This document shows, one piece after another, positions 28,107 through 37,038 of a stretch of DNA of 64,000 bases. The stretch is from Rhizobium sp. RM (GTDB lineage: Bacteria > Pseudomonadota > Alphaproteobacteria > Rhizobiales > Rhizobiaceae): contig NZ_JACAWV010000008.1 in assembly GCF_013390595.1 (NCBI RefSeq), forward strand, positions 186,001-250,000, written 5' to 3'. A model generated the notes under the pieces. The model worked only from the letters and a program-made list of their open reading frames with translations, made no database searches and was not told the DNA's origin. Both the position numbers and the translations under genes were made by a program. How positions within the stretch are numbered: position 1 is the first letter of the stretch; the number at the start of each line of letters is the position of its first letter.

Positions 28107-29629
28107 TAAAGGGACTCCAGAAAGGCCAGCAAAGCCTGCCGGTCGGATTTTGGCAAGGTGGCAAAGGCATTGCGGGCTTTTTCGGCCTCGCCGCCGTGCC
28201 ATAAGATCGCTTCCATCAGGCTGCGCGCGCGCCCGTCGTGGAGGTAAAAGCCGTTTCCGTTGACAGCCTGCGTCAGGCCGATACCCCAAAGTGGCTGGGT
28301 TCGCCACTCCCTGCCGCTTGCGTCGCCGACCTGCTGACCATCGGCGAGGCCCTCGCCCATGTCATGCAACAGAAAGTCGGAGTAGGGCCAGATGAGCTGG
28401 AAGGAATGAAGATCATTCCTGGCATCCCGCCGGGTGACGAATTTCGGCCTGTGACAGGCAGTGCAGCCGGCTGCGTAAAACATTTCCTTTCCACGCAATA
28501 CGGTCGGTTCGCCAACATTGCGGCGCTGCGGCACGGCAAGATTTTCGGTATAAAAAGTCACAAGATCAAGCACCGGATCGGGGGCTTCTGAAGAGCCGAG
28601 CCGTGGCTGCACGCCGGTCGGCATGGCGAGACAGTCTGTCTGTGCCTCGGTGCAATCGCCATAGGCGTTCTCGGCATCCGGCGTGGAGATGCCGATGTCG
28701 TGTGAAAAAGCACTCGAACTCTGGTCGCGGACACTGGCATTTTGCGCCTTCCAGCCGAAACGACCAAGTTTGACCTCGCCGCTTCGGTGATCCCGTACCC
28801 ACGCTGCCTTGCCAGAAATGCCGTCGCCGTTGGCGTCGTTCGGATCGGCAAGGGCGATGATATCCGCCTCAGAAATTGCTTCGATCAGTCCGAGACCAAG
28901 CGTCGGCATGGCAATACGCGCCGACAGTGTCGTGTCTTCTCCGAGAGGACCATATTGAGGCTCTGCTACGCTATAGAGAGGCTTGCGCAGCGTAACGGTC
29001 TCGCCGTCGCCGAGAAGGACGGGCTGCTCCGTATAGCTGACGACCAGCTTGCCTTCGGCTTTCAGACCTGGAATGGCAAGGTTTTGTAGCTGTGCGCCAT
29101 AGATCGCATCGGGAAAATTCAGGATCTCGTGGCTGGCGATGGCCTGTCGTTCTGCCTCATTGCGGGCCGGACGTGCCAGCCGCAGGAACATCGATACGGC
29201 ATCCTCACCAGCAAGCGGGGGGCGACCTCTGCCGTCCTTGACGTGACACGTCTGGCAGGAGCGTGCATTGAAAAGCGGTCCCAGGCCATCAGACGCTTGT
29301 GTCGACGAGGGGGAGGAGACCCAGAGCTTCTGGAAGAGCGCGTTCCCGAGCCTGAAATCCTGTACCTTCTCGGAGGACATGTTGGCGGAAGGGTGAGAAA
29401 AGGCACCGGTTCCGGGTTTGGACTTACTCGTCGCAGCCCCGGCTGGCATGGCTTCGAAGGCTTCGGGTTTTGAAAAATCTGCGGCTGGCTCTGTGACAGC
29501 CAGAACGCGCTGCCGATCTTTTTCCGTTAAATCGTCGCGCAGAGGCGAGGCAAGCGTCACCGATGCCGCAAGGCATGCGACCCCGGCAAAAATAAGTGGC
29601 TTGCGGATCGGCGGCAGCACAAAAAACAT
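28106..29629 (-). CDS. di-heme oxidoreductase family protein (DUF1111)
   Basis: About 507 residues from Met at 29629; an in-frame GTG at 29659 with GAGGGG close by is an alternative start. A hydrophobic leader (LIFAGVACLAASVTLA) indicates export. Two c-type haem motifs are present: CQTCH (about residue 125) and CTACH (about residue 390). Cytochrome-peroxidase-like sequence such as GDGETVTLRKP and LLHDMGEGLADG surrounds them. DUF1111 di-haem proteins occur with imelysins and are predicted to change iron redox state in the periplasm; that role is inferred. Coupled to the downstream imelysin gene. Confidence 0.88.
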   Translation of the reverse strand: MFFVLPPIRKPLIFAGVACLAASVTLASPLRDDLTEKDRQRVLAVTEPAADFSKPEAFEAMPAGAATSKSKPGTGAFSHPSANMSSEKVQDFRLGNALFQKLWVSSPSSTQASDGLGPLFNARSCQTCHVKDGRGRPPLAGEDAVSMFLRLARPARNEAERQAIASHEILNFPDAIYGAQLQNLAIPGLKAEGKLVVSYTEQPVLLGDGETVTLRKPLYSVAEPQYGPLGEDTTLSARIAMPTLGLGLIEAISEADIIALADPNDANGDGISGKAAWVRDHRSGEVKLGRFGWKAQNASVRDQSSSAFSHDIGISTPDAENAYGDCTEAQTDCLAMPTGVQPRLGSSEAPDPVLDLVTFYTENLAVPQRRNVGEPTVLRGKEMFYAAGCTACHRPKFVTRRDARNDLHSFQLIWPYSDFLLHDMGEGLADGQQVGDASGREWRTQPLWGIGLTQAVNGNGFYLHDGRARSLMEAILWHGGEAEKARNAFATLPKSDRQALLAFLESL

Positions 29630-29636
29630 CAGAAGG

Positions 29637-29666
29637 CAAAAGGGGCCGTGGAAGACCACGACCCCT
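29637..29666 (-). terminator. intercistronic hairpin after the first imelysin gene
   Basis: 11-bp stem (29641-29651 with 29656-29666; one G-U pair in the leftward RNA) with a 4-base loop, followed on the minus strand by TTTT. It lies 6 bases after the imelysin stop and within the leader of the di-haem gene, so it is probably a partial terminator or mRNA-stability element. Confidence 0.6.
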
Positions 29667-29672
29667 CATATC

Positions 29673-30950
29673 TTACTTGAAGACGGTATTCGGATTGTCG
29701 AGGCTGTCGGAGCCTTCGAGTTCGATCTTGCCGAGATCAAGTGCGGCGATCACCCGCTCGATGGTTTTCGTCTGGTCGAGAAGGCCGTCGATGGCGGCCT
29801 GGACAACAGCGTTGCCCTCCTTGTTGCCTTCGCCGATCATCTGATCGTAGGCTTCAACGGTCTGGGCGCGCTTTTCCATGGCATGCATGGCGTCGAGTGT
29901 CTTGTTGAGCTTCGACGTCATTTCGTCGTTCAGCGCCTTGTCCTTCGCGCCAACCAGTTCGGAAAGCGAGGCGCCGGTCATCTTGGTACCATCAGCGCGG
30001 GTGTATTCGCCCGTATAGGCCGACGCGATCCCGACAGCATCGTAAAGATGCGAGTTGTATGTGTTGTCGGAGAAGCAATCGTGCTCTTCTTCCGGATCGT
30101 GTAGCAGAAGGCCGAGTTTCATGCGCTCGCCCGCGAGTTCACCGTAAGACAGCGACCCCATACCCGTCAGAATGGCAGTCAGGCCAGCCTTGGGATCAGC
30201 TTCGATCGTCTTGGTGGCCTCACCCTCAGGCGCCCACGCGTCCACCATGTCCTGCAGATCCTTGACCAGCAGCGTAGAGGCGGATTTCAGGTATTCGGCA
30301 CGGCGATCGCAATTGCCATTGGTGCATTTGGCCTTGTCGTAATCGGTATAGGGGCGGTTGCCCGCACCCGGTCCGGTGCCATTCAGATCCTGGCCCCACA
30401 GCAGGAATTCGATGGCGTGGTAACCGGTCGTCACGTTGGCTTCCACATCGCCCGCTTCGCTCAGGCTTTCAATCAGTTCCGGCGTGATCTTGGTCGCGTC
30501 AACCTCTTCGCCGCCGATCTTGATCGTCTTGTTGGCGATGATGTTTGCGACGTAAAGTTCGTTTTCATCGCTTTCGGTGCCGTAGGAGCCGTCGACGTAG
30601 TCGATGAGACCTTCATCCAGCGGCCAGGCGTTGACCTTGCCTTCCCATTCGTCAACGATCGGGTTGCCGAAGCGATAAACCTCGGATTGCTGGTAAGGCA
30701 CGCGTGCCTTGATCCATGCCGTACGTGCCGCCTTCAGAGTTTCATCGCTCGGGCTGGCGATCAGGGCATCGATTGCCTTGTCCAATGCCTTGGCCGTGAT
30801 GAGTGAATCTTCGTATTTCGCGTGCGCGACATCGGCGTAATGTTTCACGACGGCGGCGGCATCGGTTGCCGCTCGTGCTGGAAGCGCAGTGAACGCTGCG
30901 GATGCTGCCAGAAGCGCAGCGGATGCGCCAAGTATGGTTTTGCGGATCAT
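29673..30950 (-). CDS. imelysin family protein (IrpA-like)
   Basis: 425-residue exported protein with a Sec signal peptide (cleavage near ALPARA-ATD, residue 27). The imelysin domain has the intact GxHxxE motif in GYHAIE (residues 176-181) and the LLWGQDLNGTGPGAGNRPYTDY block of IrpA-type proteins. Imelysins are iron-regulated periplasmic or surface proteins involved in iron uptake. It is the promoter-proximal gene of a four-gene run; an inverted repeat resembling an iron control element lies about 90 bases upstream. Confidence 0.92.
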   Translation of the reverse strand: MIRKTILGASAALLAASAAFTALPARAATDAAAVVKHYADVAHAKYEDSLITAKALDKAIDALIASPSDETLKAARTAWIKARVPYQQSEVYRFGNPIVDEWEGKVNAWPLDEGLIDYVDGSYGTESDENELYVANIIANKTIKIGGEEVDATKITPELIESLSEAGDVEANVTTGYHAIEFLLWGQDLNGTGPGAGNRPYTDYDKAKCTNGNCDRRAEYLKSASTLLVKDLQDMVDAWAPEGEATKTIEADPKAGLTAILTGMGSLSYGELAGERMKLGLLLHDPEEEHDCFSDNTYNSHLYDAVGIASAYTGEYTRADGTKMTGASLSELVGAKDKALNDEMTSKLNKTLDAMHAMEKRAQTVEAYDQMIGEGNKEGNAVVQAAIDGLLDQTKTIERVIAALDLGKIELEGSDSLDNPNTVFK

Positions 30951-31032
30951 GATCCCTCTCCTTCAGCAGACGTGACATTGCATCACGCTACGGGAAGCGA
31001 GTTCTGAACCAATCACAAACTTGTGTCAAACA

Positions 31033-31045
31033 TTCTAGTTTAGAA
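31033..31045 (-). promoter_or_regulatory. putative iron control (Irr/ICE-like) element
   Basis: TTCTA-GTT-TAGAA inverted repeat, 83 bases upstream of the imelysin start. TTTAGAA/TTCTAAA half-sites are the known core of rhizobial ICE boxes bound by Irr. The match is partial and the site has not been tested. Confidence 0.4.
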
Positions 31046-31105
31046 CCTTTGGAAACAATCTTCTGCAAGTTTTGCCCAGTAAAATCTGTGCGTGCAAAGA
31101 CCGTT

Positions 31106-32395
31106 TTATTGTTTGCGTTTCATCACGCTAAAGAAAAACCCGTCAGTATCTGTGGTTGCAGGCGTCAACGTCACGGTCTCGTTGTCGGCGGAATGTGGCT
31201 TTCTCGCCTGAGCACCGAAAACACTGGTCCAGCGCGCAACAGCAGAGCCCATGGAAAATTCCGGGTTCTCATCGCAGAAGCGGCGGACCTGCCGCTCGTT
31301 TTCTTCTGGCAGGACCGAACAGGTAACATAAAGCAACTCGCCACCGGGCCGTACGAACACCTTTGCCTGATCCAGAGCTTCCGCCTGCTGGCCGACGCGT
31401 TCTTCGAGATTGCGCTGCGTCAACCGCCATTTCGTGTCGGGCCGTCTGCGCCAAGTTCCGGTGCCGGTGCAGGGCGCATCGACCAGAACACGATCGAACT
31501 TTTCAGTGAACGGAGCAAGGCCGGATGCACGGTCGTGCACCTGCACATTGCGCGTGCCGGCGCGCTTCAGACGTTCGATGATCGGTGCCAGACGTTTGCG
31601 GTCGGCATCGAAGGCATGCACCTGTCCCTTGTTGTTCATGCTGGCGGCCATGGCCAGCGTCTTGCCGCCACCGCCTGCACAATAATCAAGAACCTGCTCG
31701 CCTTCTTGAGCGCCAGCCAGATCGGCCACGATCTGAGAGCCTTCGTCCTGAACCTCGAACCAGCCTTTTTGAAAGGAAAGTTCCGCAGTGACATTTGGCA
31801 GTCGGGAAGGGCCCTCGCCTGCAGCGATGCGTACACCCTGGCGGGCGATCCGTGTTGCTTCGGCGCCGCTTTCCTCCAGCGCCTTCAAAACCTTCTCGCG
31901 TGTTGCCTTCAAGGTGTTGGCGCGCAGGTCGAGCGTCGGGCGTTCGTTGAGCGCCTTTGCTTCCTCCAGCCATCTTTCCCCGAAAGCGGCCTCGAAAGAA
32001 ACCTGCACCCATTCAGGAATGTCACCCTGAATATGCAACGGGGCATCGGTAAGTGCGCGCGTGGTGAAAGCCTTGACGGCGTCGTCGGACAGGGCGGCGG
32101 GTGCGAACTTGTCGCCATCGAATTCCGCTGCAAGCTGTTCGAGTGATTTGCCCCATTGTCGCAGCATGACCGCATAACCGAGCGCATTGGCGCTGTCGTC
32201 TTCCATCAGCCATGCGTGGGAGAGTTTCATGCGCAGGGCATCGTAGACGATGTTGCCAATGGCGGCCCTGTCACCTGACCCGGCAAAACGATGCGCGAGG
32301 CCCCAATCCTTCAGGGCATCGGCCACGGGGCGTCTACGTCCCTCGATATCCGCCAATACCTCGATGGCTCCGGCCAAACGTCCGCCTAAACGCAT
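31106..32395 (-). CDS. RsmB/NOP family RNA m5C methyltransferase
   Basis: 429-residue SAM-dependent rRNA cytosine-C5 methyltransferase. An N-terminal NusB-like helical region (about 1-130) is followed by the Rossmann catalytic domain. Motif I is VLDYCAGGGGKTLAMA, motif IV is VDAPCTGTGTWRRRPD with one active-site Cys, and motif VI is VTCSVLPEEN with the catalytic Cys. The exact target base (16S C967-like) is assumed by family. It is monocistronic, with the iron cluster downstream on the same strand after a 155-base gap. Confidence 0.92.
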   Translation of the reverse strand: MRLGGRLAGAIEVLADIEGRRRPVADALKDWGLAHRFAGSGDRAAIGNIVYDALRMKLSHAWLMEDDSANALGYAVMLRQWGKSLEQLAAEFDGDKFAPAALSDDAVKAFTTRALTDAPLHIQGDIPEWVQVSFEAAFGERWLEEAKALNERPTLDLRANTLKATREKVLKALEESGAEATRIARQGVRIAAGEGPSRLPNVTAELSFQKGWFEVQDEGSQIVADLAGAQEGEQVLDYCAGGGGKTLAMAASMNNKGQVHAFDADRKRLAPIIERLKRAGTRNVQVHDRASGLAPFTEKFDRVLVDAPCTGTGTWRRRPDTKWRLTQRNLEERVGQQAEALDQAKVFVRPGGELLYVTCSVLPEENERQVRRFCDENPEFSMGSAVARWTSVFGAQARKPHSADNETVTLTPATTDTDGFFFSVMKRKQ

Positions 32396-32455
32396 TGTCT
32401 ACCTCTTTTTGCTGGTTGCCCGGTTGGTAGACGCGAATGGCGGCGAGGGCAAGGC

Positions 32456-32884
32456 TCATTTGGCGGAAACGATCTCGTAGCAAACTTTGGCCGTACCGGA
32501 GCTAATCATGCCGATATGATTGGCGGCTGCCTTGGACAGGTCGAGAACACGACCCTTGATGAACGGTCCGCGATCATTGATGCGGACGACAACGGCTTTA
32601 CCGTTACGGGCATTGGTGACCTTGACCTTGGTGCCGAACCGCAGCGAACGATGTGCCGCGGTAAGATGAGCAGCGTTCATACGCTCGCCCGAAGCAGTCT
32701 TGGAGCTCAACGCATACCACGATGCGCCCCCGCAACCGTTTGCCGCAGACGCCTGAAGAGGCGCGATGATGGAACAGACGGCAATAGTTGCAGCGGTGAA
32801 AGTTATACGGCGGATGTTCAACAAACTGTGCTTCCCTGATACTCGGCCCCGCGCCGATTGAATTTGCCCTTGCTTGAAAGCCAT
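32456..32884 (-). CDS. rlpA: septal ring lytic transglycosylase RlpA-like
   Basis: 142 residues from the ATG at 32884. An alternative TTG at 32824 has AGGGAAG 6 bases upstream and gives a more compact signal peptide ([20 protein letters not shown], cleaved after ASA). The mature part is a double-psi beta-barrel with [17 protein letters not shown] and the catalytic-region [19 protein letters not shown], ending KVCYEI. RlpA-type proteins cleave denuded peptidoglycan at the septum. No lipobox and no SPOR domain are present, so it is a short secreted form. The upstream region has unusual symmetry. Confidence 0.85.
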   Translation of the reverse strand: MAFKQGQIQSARGRVSGKHSLLNIRRITFTAATIAVCSIIAPLQASAANGCGGASWYALSSKTASGERMNAAHLTAAHRSLRFGTKVKVTNARNGKAVVVRINDRGPFIKGRVLDLSKAAANHIGMISSGTAKVCYEIVSAK

Positions 32885-32955
32885 TGAGCGGCTTGAACGC
32901 GTTTGAATGCGTGATTGTAGGGCGAGGGAAAAATGGCGAAAAAAAGCTGAATTCC

Positions 32956-32991
32956 AATCACGAACTGTTACAACATGTAACATTCGTGATT
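32956..32991. repeat. 36-bp inverted repeat upstream of rlpA
   Basis: Outer arms AATCACGAA / TTCGTGATT (32956-32964, 32983-32991) enclose an inner repeat GTTAC-AACAT-GTAAC (32967-32981), with small asymmetric bulges. It lies 72 bases upstream of the rlpA ATG. It could be a regulator site or a leader hairpin; no T-run makes it a typical terminator. Confidence 0.55.
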
Positions 32992-33249
32992 GCATTTGGA
33001 GAACCCATGCGGATGAAGTTTTGCGCAAAACTGGAAAAAGTAACGCGGAATCAAAGCCAAAGCGGAATAGCGTTGCTGCTCTCGAATTTGTGAATCGAGT
33101 TCACGAAATGTGAGTGAAATATTTTTCTAATAGCTACGATTTTAGCGAATCGCGTCTAGTTAATAAAATCATAATAGGCAGAAATGCGACGAAATCTATC
33201 CTGAAAAATGGCTTTGGAAGGATTTTTCATCGCTTTCAAGGTCGCGATT
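32992..33249. other. AT-rich non-coding region between rlpA and the SDR gene
   Basis: With the inverted repeat it makes about 365 bases without a gene. It contains three GAATC (GANTC) sites at 33048, 33092 and 33147, a small inverted repeat GTGAA-TCGAG-TTCAC (33090-33104), and AT-rich sequence suited to a promoter. No open frame with a Shine-Dalgarno is convincing. Confidence 0.5.
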
Positions 33250-34122
33250 TCAGCCCCGCCAAACGCCGTCTTGCCAGAGTTGCTCGAGCGACATCCGGTA
33301 GTTGGGAAACTCGAAATCGAAGCCAAGCGCACTAAGTTTTCCATTCGAAACGCGCTTGTTCTCACCGTAGAAGGAACGCGCCATCGGCGTCAGTTCAGCG
33401 GTCTCGAAGGCTTGTTCGGGCGGTGGCTCTTTCCCCATCAGGGAGGCGGCATAGGTCACCACATCCTGCGGCGGCGACGGCTCGTCATCGGTGATGTTGA
33501 AGATGCCATCCTCGTTACGTCGTAACAAAAAAGCACCGGCAGATCCGATGTCCTCGACACGGATACGGTTGAACACCTGGCCGGTTTTTACCAGCCGCCG
33601 GGCAATACCCTTTTCGAAATTGACGAAAGCGTTGCGGCTGGGCCCATAGATGCCGGACAATCGCAGCACGGCAAGAGGTACGTTGGCTTTGAGAGCTGCG
33701 GTCGACCAGGCATTTTCTGCGGCCAGTCTCTCCACCGACCGGCTTGAAACAGGTCGGCATGGGCTGTCCTCATCGACCCAGGCGCCGTCGTGGTCGCCGT
33801 AGACGCCGACAGTTGAAAGATACGCAACCCATCTCAGTTCCGGGAAAAACCGCCTTAGATCCCCCTCGGTCAGCCGCAACAACGGATCGTCGTCGTTCTT
33901 TGGCGCGATTGACTGAAAAAGATGGGTGGTCGTGCGCATCGCCTTCAGCAGTTCATCACCGAGCGTTTCACCGTCGAAAAGATGTGGCCACATTCCAGCC
34001 GTCGAAAGGCTCGCGAATTTCTCGGGACTGCGCGTTGTACCGTAGATGCGTTCTGAGTCCGGCTCCAGAGAGGCTGCAATCGCTTTGCCTGAATATCCTG
34101 CACCGAAAATCATGACTTGCAT
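33250..34122 (-). CDS. SDR/NAD-dependent epimerase-like protein (YeeZ-like)
   Basis: 290-residue Rossmann-fold protein. The nucleotide-binding glycine motif is FGAGYSGKAIA near residue 6, and the NAD-epimerase-type segment is YLSTVGVYGDHDGAWVDE. The usual YxxxK catalytic pair is not evident after it (SSRSVERLAAEN), as in atypical SDRs that may not be classical dehydrogenases. It starts 3 bases after the queG stop, so the two form an operon. Substrate unknown. Confidence 0.8.
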   Translation of the reverse strand: MQVMIFGAGYSGKAIAASLEPDSERIYGTTRSPEKFASLSTAGMWPHLFDGETLGDELLKAMRTTTHLFQSIAPKNDDDPLLRLTEGDLRRFFPELRWVAYLSTVGVYGDHDGAWVDEDSPCRPVSSRSVERLAAENAWSTAALKANVPLAVLRLSGIYGPSRNAFVNFEKGIARRLVKTGQVFNRIRVEDIGSAGAFLLRRNEDGIFNITDDEPSPPQDVVTYAASLMGKEPPPEQAFETAELTPMARSFYGENKRVSNGKLSALGFDFEFPNYRMSLEQLWQDGVWRG

Positions 34123-34125
34123 GGT

Positions 34126-35274
34126 TCACGCCTCTGCCTGCTGCCATTCATTCATTACGTCCGGATCTGTCTCCGACGCGCGTGTTGCAGCGTAAGCATG
34201 GAATTCGGCCCTGTCCATAAGCTGCGACAGTGCCCAGATTGCCATGCCGCGAACGTCCGGTGACGGGTCTTCCGCAAGCTGTCTGCATTGAGGCATAAAT
34301 TGCCTGTCGCCGGAGTTTCCGGCAGCAATCAGGACATTGCGCACGAAGCGGTTCCGCCCGATGCGTTTGACGGGCGATCCACTGAAAAAGCTTCGGAAGG
34401 TCGGATCGTCCAGCGTCAGGAGAAACGCGATGGAGGGTTCTTTCAGGTCGTCGCGCGCCTGAAGTTTCATTTCCGAGGCGCTGGCTGCGAACTTGTTCCA
34501 GGGACAGGCCGCAAGACAGTCGTCGCACCCGTAGATGCGGTTGCCGATCATCGGACGAAATTCGTGCGGGATCGGACCTTTGTGTTCGATCGTGAGGTAG
34601 GAGATGCACCGCCGCGCGTCGAGTTGATAGGGGGCGGGAAACGCGTTGGTCGGGCAGGCGTCCAGACAGGCCCGGCATGAACCGCAATGGTCCTTTTCCG
34701 GTTCATCCGGACAGAGTTCTGCGGTGGTGAACATGCTACCCAGAAAGAGCCAGGAGCCATGTGTACGGCTGACGAGGTTGGTATGCTTTCCTTGCCAGCC
34801 AAGACCGGCTGCCGCCGCCAACGGTTTTTCCATCACGGGCGCTGTGTCCACGAAGACTTTGACGTCTTCACCGGCGCGCGCGGCAAAGCGGGTGGCAATT
34901 TCCTTTAGCCGCCCTTTGATCACATCATGGTAATCGCGGTTGCGGGCATAAACCGAAATGGCGGCTTTATCGGTTTTTTGCAAAATGGGGCGTGGATCTT
35001 CATCGGGACCATAGTTCAGTCCGAACATCACGATGGAGCGGACATCGCCCCACAACGTCTTCGGTGTCGCGCGACGTGCCTCTGTTTCCTCCATCCACGC
35101 CATGGTGCCGTGGTAGCCGCTTTCGAGAAATGCGCGCAGCCGGTCTGGAGCAAGCGGTATGCTGTCCGGGGTGGTTATGCGGCACAAATCGAAGCCAAGC
35201 GAAAGCGCTTCCTGACGGACGAAGTCCGTCAGCTTGCGTGCGCGTAACCGCTGCTTCTCGCTCGCAACGTCGAT
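34126..35274 (-). CDS. queG: epoxyqueuosine reductase, apparent AUC start
   Basis: Cobalamin-dependent iron-sulfur enzyme for the last step of queuosine synthesis in tRNA. Two 4Fe-4S motifs are present: [16 protein letters not shown] and [11 protein letters not shown], followed by a HEAT-like C-terminal region ([14 protein letters not shown]). The conserved N-terminus ([20 protein letters not shown]) extends upstream of the first TTG at 35187, yet no ATG, GTG or TTG is in frame before a promoter at 35306-35333. AGGAG at 35283-35287 points to ATC at 35274 (8-base spacing) or 35277 (5-base). About 382 residues result, normal for QueG. Co-transcribed with the SDR gene. Confidence 0.9.
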   Translation of the reverse strand: MDVASEKQRLRARKLTDFVRQEALSLGFDLCRITTPDSIPLAPDRLRAFLESGYHGTMAWMEETEARRATPKTLWGDVRSIVMFGLNYGPDEDPRPILQKTDKAAISVYARNRDYHDVIKGRLKEIATRFAARAGEDVKVFVDTAPVMEKPLAAAAGLGWQGKHTNLVSRTHGSWLFLGSMFTTAELCPDEPEKDHCGSCRACLDACPTNAFPAPYQLDARRCISYLTIEHKGPIPHEFRPMIGNRIYGCDDCLAACPWNKFAASASEMKLQARDDLKEPSIAFLLTLDDPTFRSFFSGSPVKRIGRNRFVRNVLIAAGNSGDRQFMPQCRQLAEDPSPDVRGMAIWALSQLMDRAEFHAYAATRASETDPDVMNEWQQAEA

Positions 35275-35305
35275 GATCGTGTCTCCTGCTGGCCGTAGTG
35301 CCCTG

Positions 35306-35333
35306 ATTATAGATAGTGGCTAACCGGCAGCAA
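35306..35333 (-). promoter_or_regulatory. queG promoter
   Basis: On the minus strand: -35 TTGCTG (35333-35328), 16-base spacer, -10 TATAAT (35311-35306, perfect consensus). Transcription should begin near 35299, leaving a leader of roughly 25 bases before the ATC codons. Confidence 0.7.
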
Positions 35334-35356
35334 TCGAGCCTGAAAAGGATTGTCTC

Positions 35357-36049
35357 TCAGAAATCCAGGTCGGCGTAGTGAGAGGACGGAGCAAGCCGGG
35401 GAATGCGTTCGCTCAGGAACTGACGGAAAGAAGGACGGGATTTTACCCGCTGATACCATTCTTTCGCGATCGGTGCTTCGAGCCAGTTGATCTCACCTAG
35501 ATAGTCGAGAACCGACACCGCCGATGCGGCTGCAAGGTCCGCGTAGCTCAGCCGATCACCAGCAAGCCAGGTCCGGGAGCCGGCCAGCCATTCCAGATAT
35601 TTGATATGCTGGCGGATATTGTTGCGGGCGGTGCGCAGCAGTTTGGAATCCGGAGGACCACCGCCTTGAGCGGCCGTCATCTGCAGCTTGTAGACGCGCT
35701 CGCGCACCAATGGCCTGGTTACGTCGTTTTCCATCTTCTGCAAAAACCACTCTGTCAGGCGACGGATTTCGGCGCGCTGGAACGGGTCTTCCGCCAGAAG
35801 ACGCCTGTCGCGCTTCAACACGCCATGCGTTTCGTCAAGAAACTCGGCCAGCACATAGGGGCCGCTGAGCGAACGCATGTTGTCGTCAACATAGACGGGC
35901 AGGGTGCCGGCAGGATTGAGCGCCAGGAACTCCCGACGTCTCTCCCAAGGTTGCTCCTCCACGAGATCGGTCTGGAAACCGTATTCCGCAAGGATCAGCC
36001 GAACAAACCGGGATGCGGTCGACATCGGAGAATGATAGAGAGTTGGCAT
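35357..36049 (-). CDS. glutathione S-transferase family protein
   Basis: 230-residue glutathione transferase with an N-terminal thioredoxin-like domain. It begins TLYHSPMSTASRFVRL, with a Ser/Tyr region for thiolate activation, and NPAGTLPVYVDD with the cis-Pro. The C-terminal helical domain contains SYADLAAASAVSVLDYLG. I start at the ATG at 36049 (MPTLYHSP); an in-frame extension to 36100 lacks family similarity. It lies upstream of queG on the same strand, but queG has its own promoter. Substrate unknown. Confidence 0.88.
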   Translation of the reverse strand: MPTLYHSPMSTASRFVRLILAEYGFQTDLVEEQPWERRREFLALNPAGTLPVYVDDNMRSLSGPYVLAEFLDETHGVLKRDRRLLAEDPFQRAEIRRLTEWFLQKMENDVTRPLVRERVYKLQMTAAQGGGPPDSKLLRTARNNIRQHIKYLEWLAGSRTWLAGDRLSYADLAAASAVSVLDYLGEINWLEAPIAKEWYQRVKSRPSFRQFLSERIPRLAPSSHYADLDF

Positions 36050-36206
36050 TGGTACTCGAATTTGTGATTGGGGTTCATGTCCGGCGTTCGCCGAAGACAT
36101 TTTCAGTTTCGCTTCATCAAGACGCTATAAAAGCGCGGGCACTTTAAAACAAGTTTAACGCAATTTCTTTCAATCCTCATCTCTTCCTGAAAATCAAGGA
36201 GATCTC

Positions 36207-37013
36207 ATGGGCGACCAATCGATCATCAGTGCGCTTCTACTGGGGATAATCGAAGGTCTGACGGAGTTCATTCCCGTTTCCTCAACGGCGCATGTCCTGC
36301 TCGCCGGTCACTTTCTCGGCTTCAAGTCACCCGGCAATACCTTTGCAGTGCTGATCCAGCTCGGTGCGATCCTCGCCATTCTTCTGGTGTATTTTCAAAA
36401 GCTTGTGTCGATCGCTCTATCGTTGCCGACAAGTCAGAAGGCGCGTCGGTTCGTGTTGGCCGTGCTGCTCGCTTTCCTGCCTGCAGCCGTTATCGGCGCC
36501 ATCGCGCATGATTTCATCAAGTCGGTGCTGTTTGAAACTCCGATGCTTATCTGCATTGTGCTGATCCTCGGCGGGATCATCCTTCTTGCTGTCGATCGCA
36601 TGCCCATCAAACCGAAATATACAGATGTCATGGACTATCCGCCCTCGCTTGCCTTCAAGATTGGACTTTTCCAGTGCCTTGCAATGATTCCGGGAACGTC
36701 GCGTTCCGGCGCCACCATTGTCGGCTCGCTGTTGATGGGAACAGATAAACGTTCGGCCGCAGAGTTTTCGTTCTTCCTGGCCATGCCGACGATGCTCGGC
36801 GCCTTTGTGCTCGATCTTTACAAGAACAGGGACGCACTGACGTTTGATGACGGCGCGTTGATTGCCGTCGGTTTTATCGCGGCCTTCGTATCGGGCCTGT
36901 TTGTCGTGCGTTCGCTGCTGGATTTTGTCTCGCGCCGCGGTTTCGCACCCTTTGCCTGGTGGCGGATTGCCATCGGCACGCTCGGGCTTATTGCGTTGCT
37001 GGTGTTCGGCTGA
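36207..37013 (+). CDS. uppP: undecaprenyl-diphosphatase (UppP/BacA)
   Basis: 268-residue inner-membrane phosphatase that regenerates undecaprenyl phosphate for cell-wall and polysaccharide synthesis; it also confers bacitracin resistance. Family motifs are [16 protein letters not shown] (about 13-28) and [15 protein letters not shown] (about 163-177), with about eight membrane segments. AAGGAG lies 6 bases before the ATG, and a strong terminator follows. Diverges from the GST gene. Confidence 0.97.
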   Translation: MGDQSIISALLLGIIEGLTEFIPVSSTAHVLLAGHFLGFKSPGNTFAVLIQLGAILAILLVYFQKLVSIALSLPTSQKARRFVLAVLLAFLPAAVIGAIAHDFIKSVLFETPMLICIVLILGGIILLAVDRMPIKPKYTDVMDYPPSLAFKIGLFQCLAMIPGTSRSGATIVGSLLMGTDKRSAAEFSFFLAMPTMLGAFVLDLYKNRDALTFDDGALIAVGFIAAFVSGLFVVRSLLDFVSRRGFAPFAWWRIAIGTLGLIALLVFG

Positions 37014-37038
37014 ACATCAACCCTACCATCCGTCCATC

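Noticed and set aside
33081..36079. Similar 25-mers starting CTCGAATTTGTGA upstream of rlpA (33081) and of the GST gene (36055)
   Set aside because: 21 of 25 bases agree, but matches of this quality are expected a few times by chance in a 64-kb window. Not enough for a shared element.
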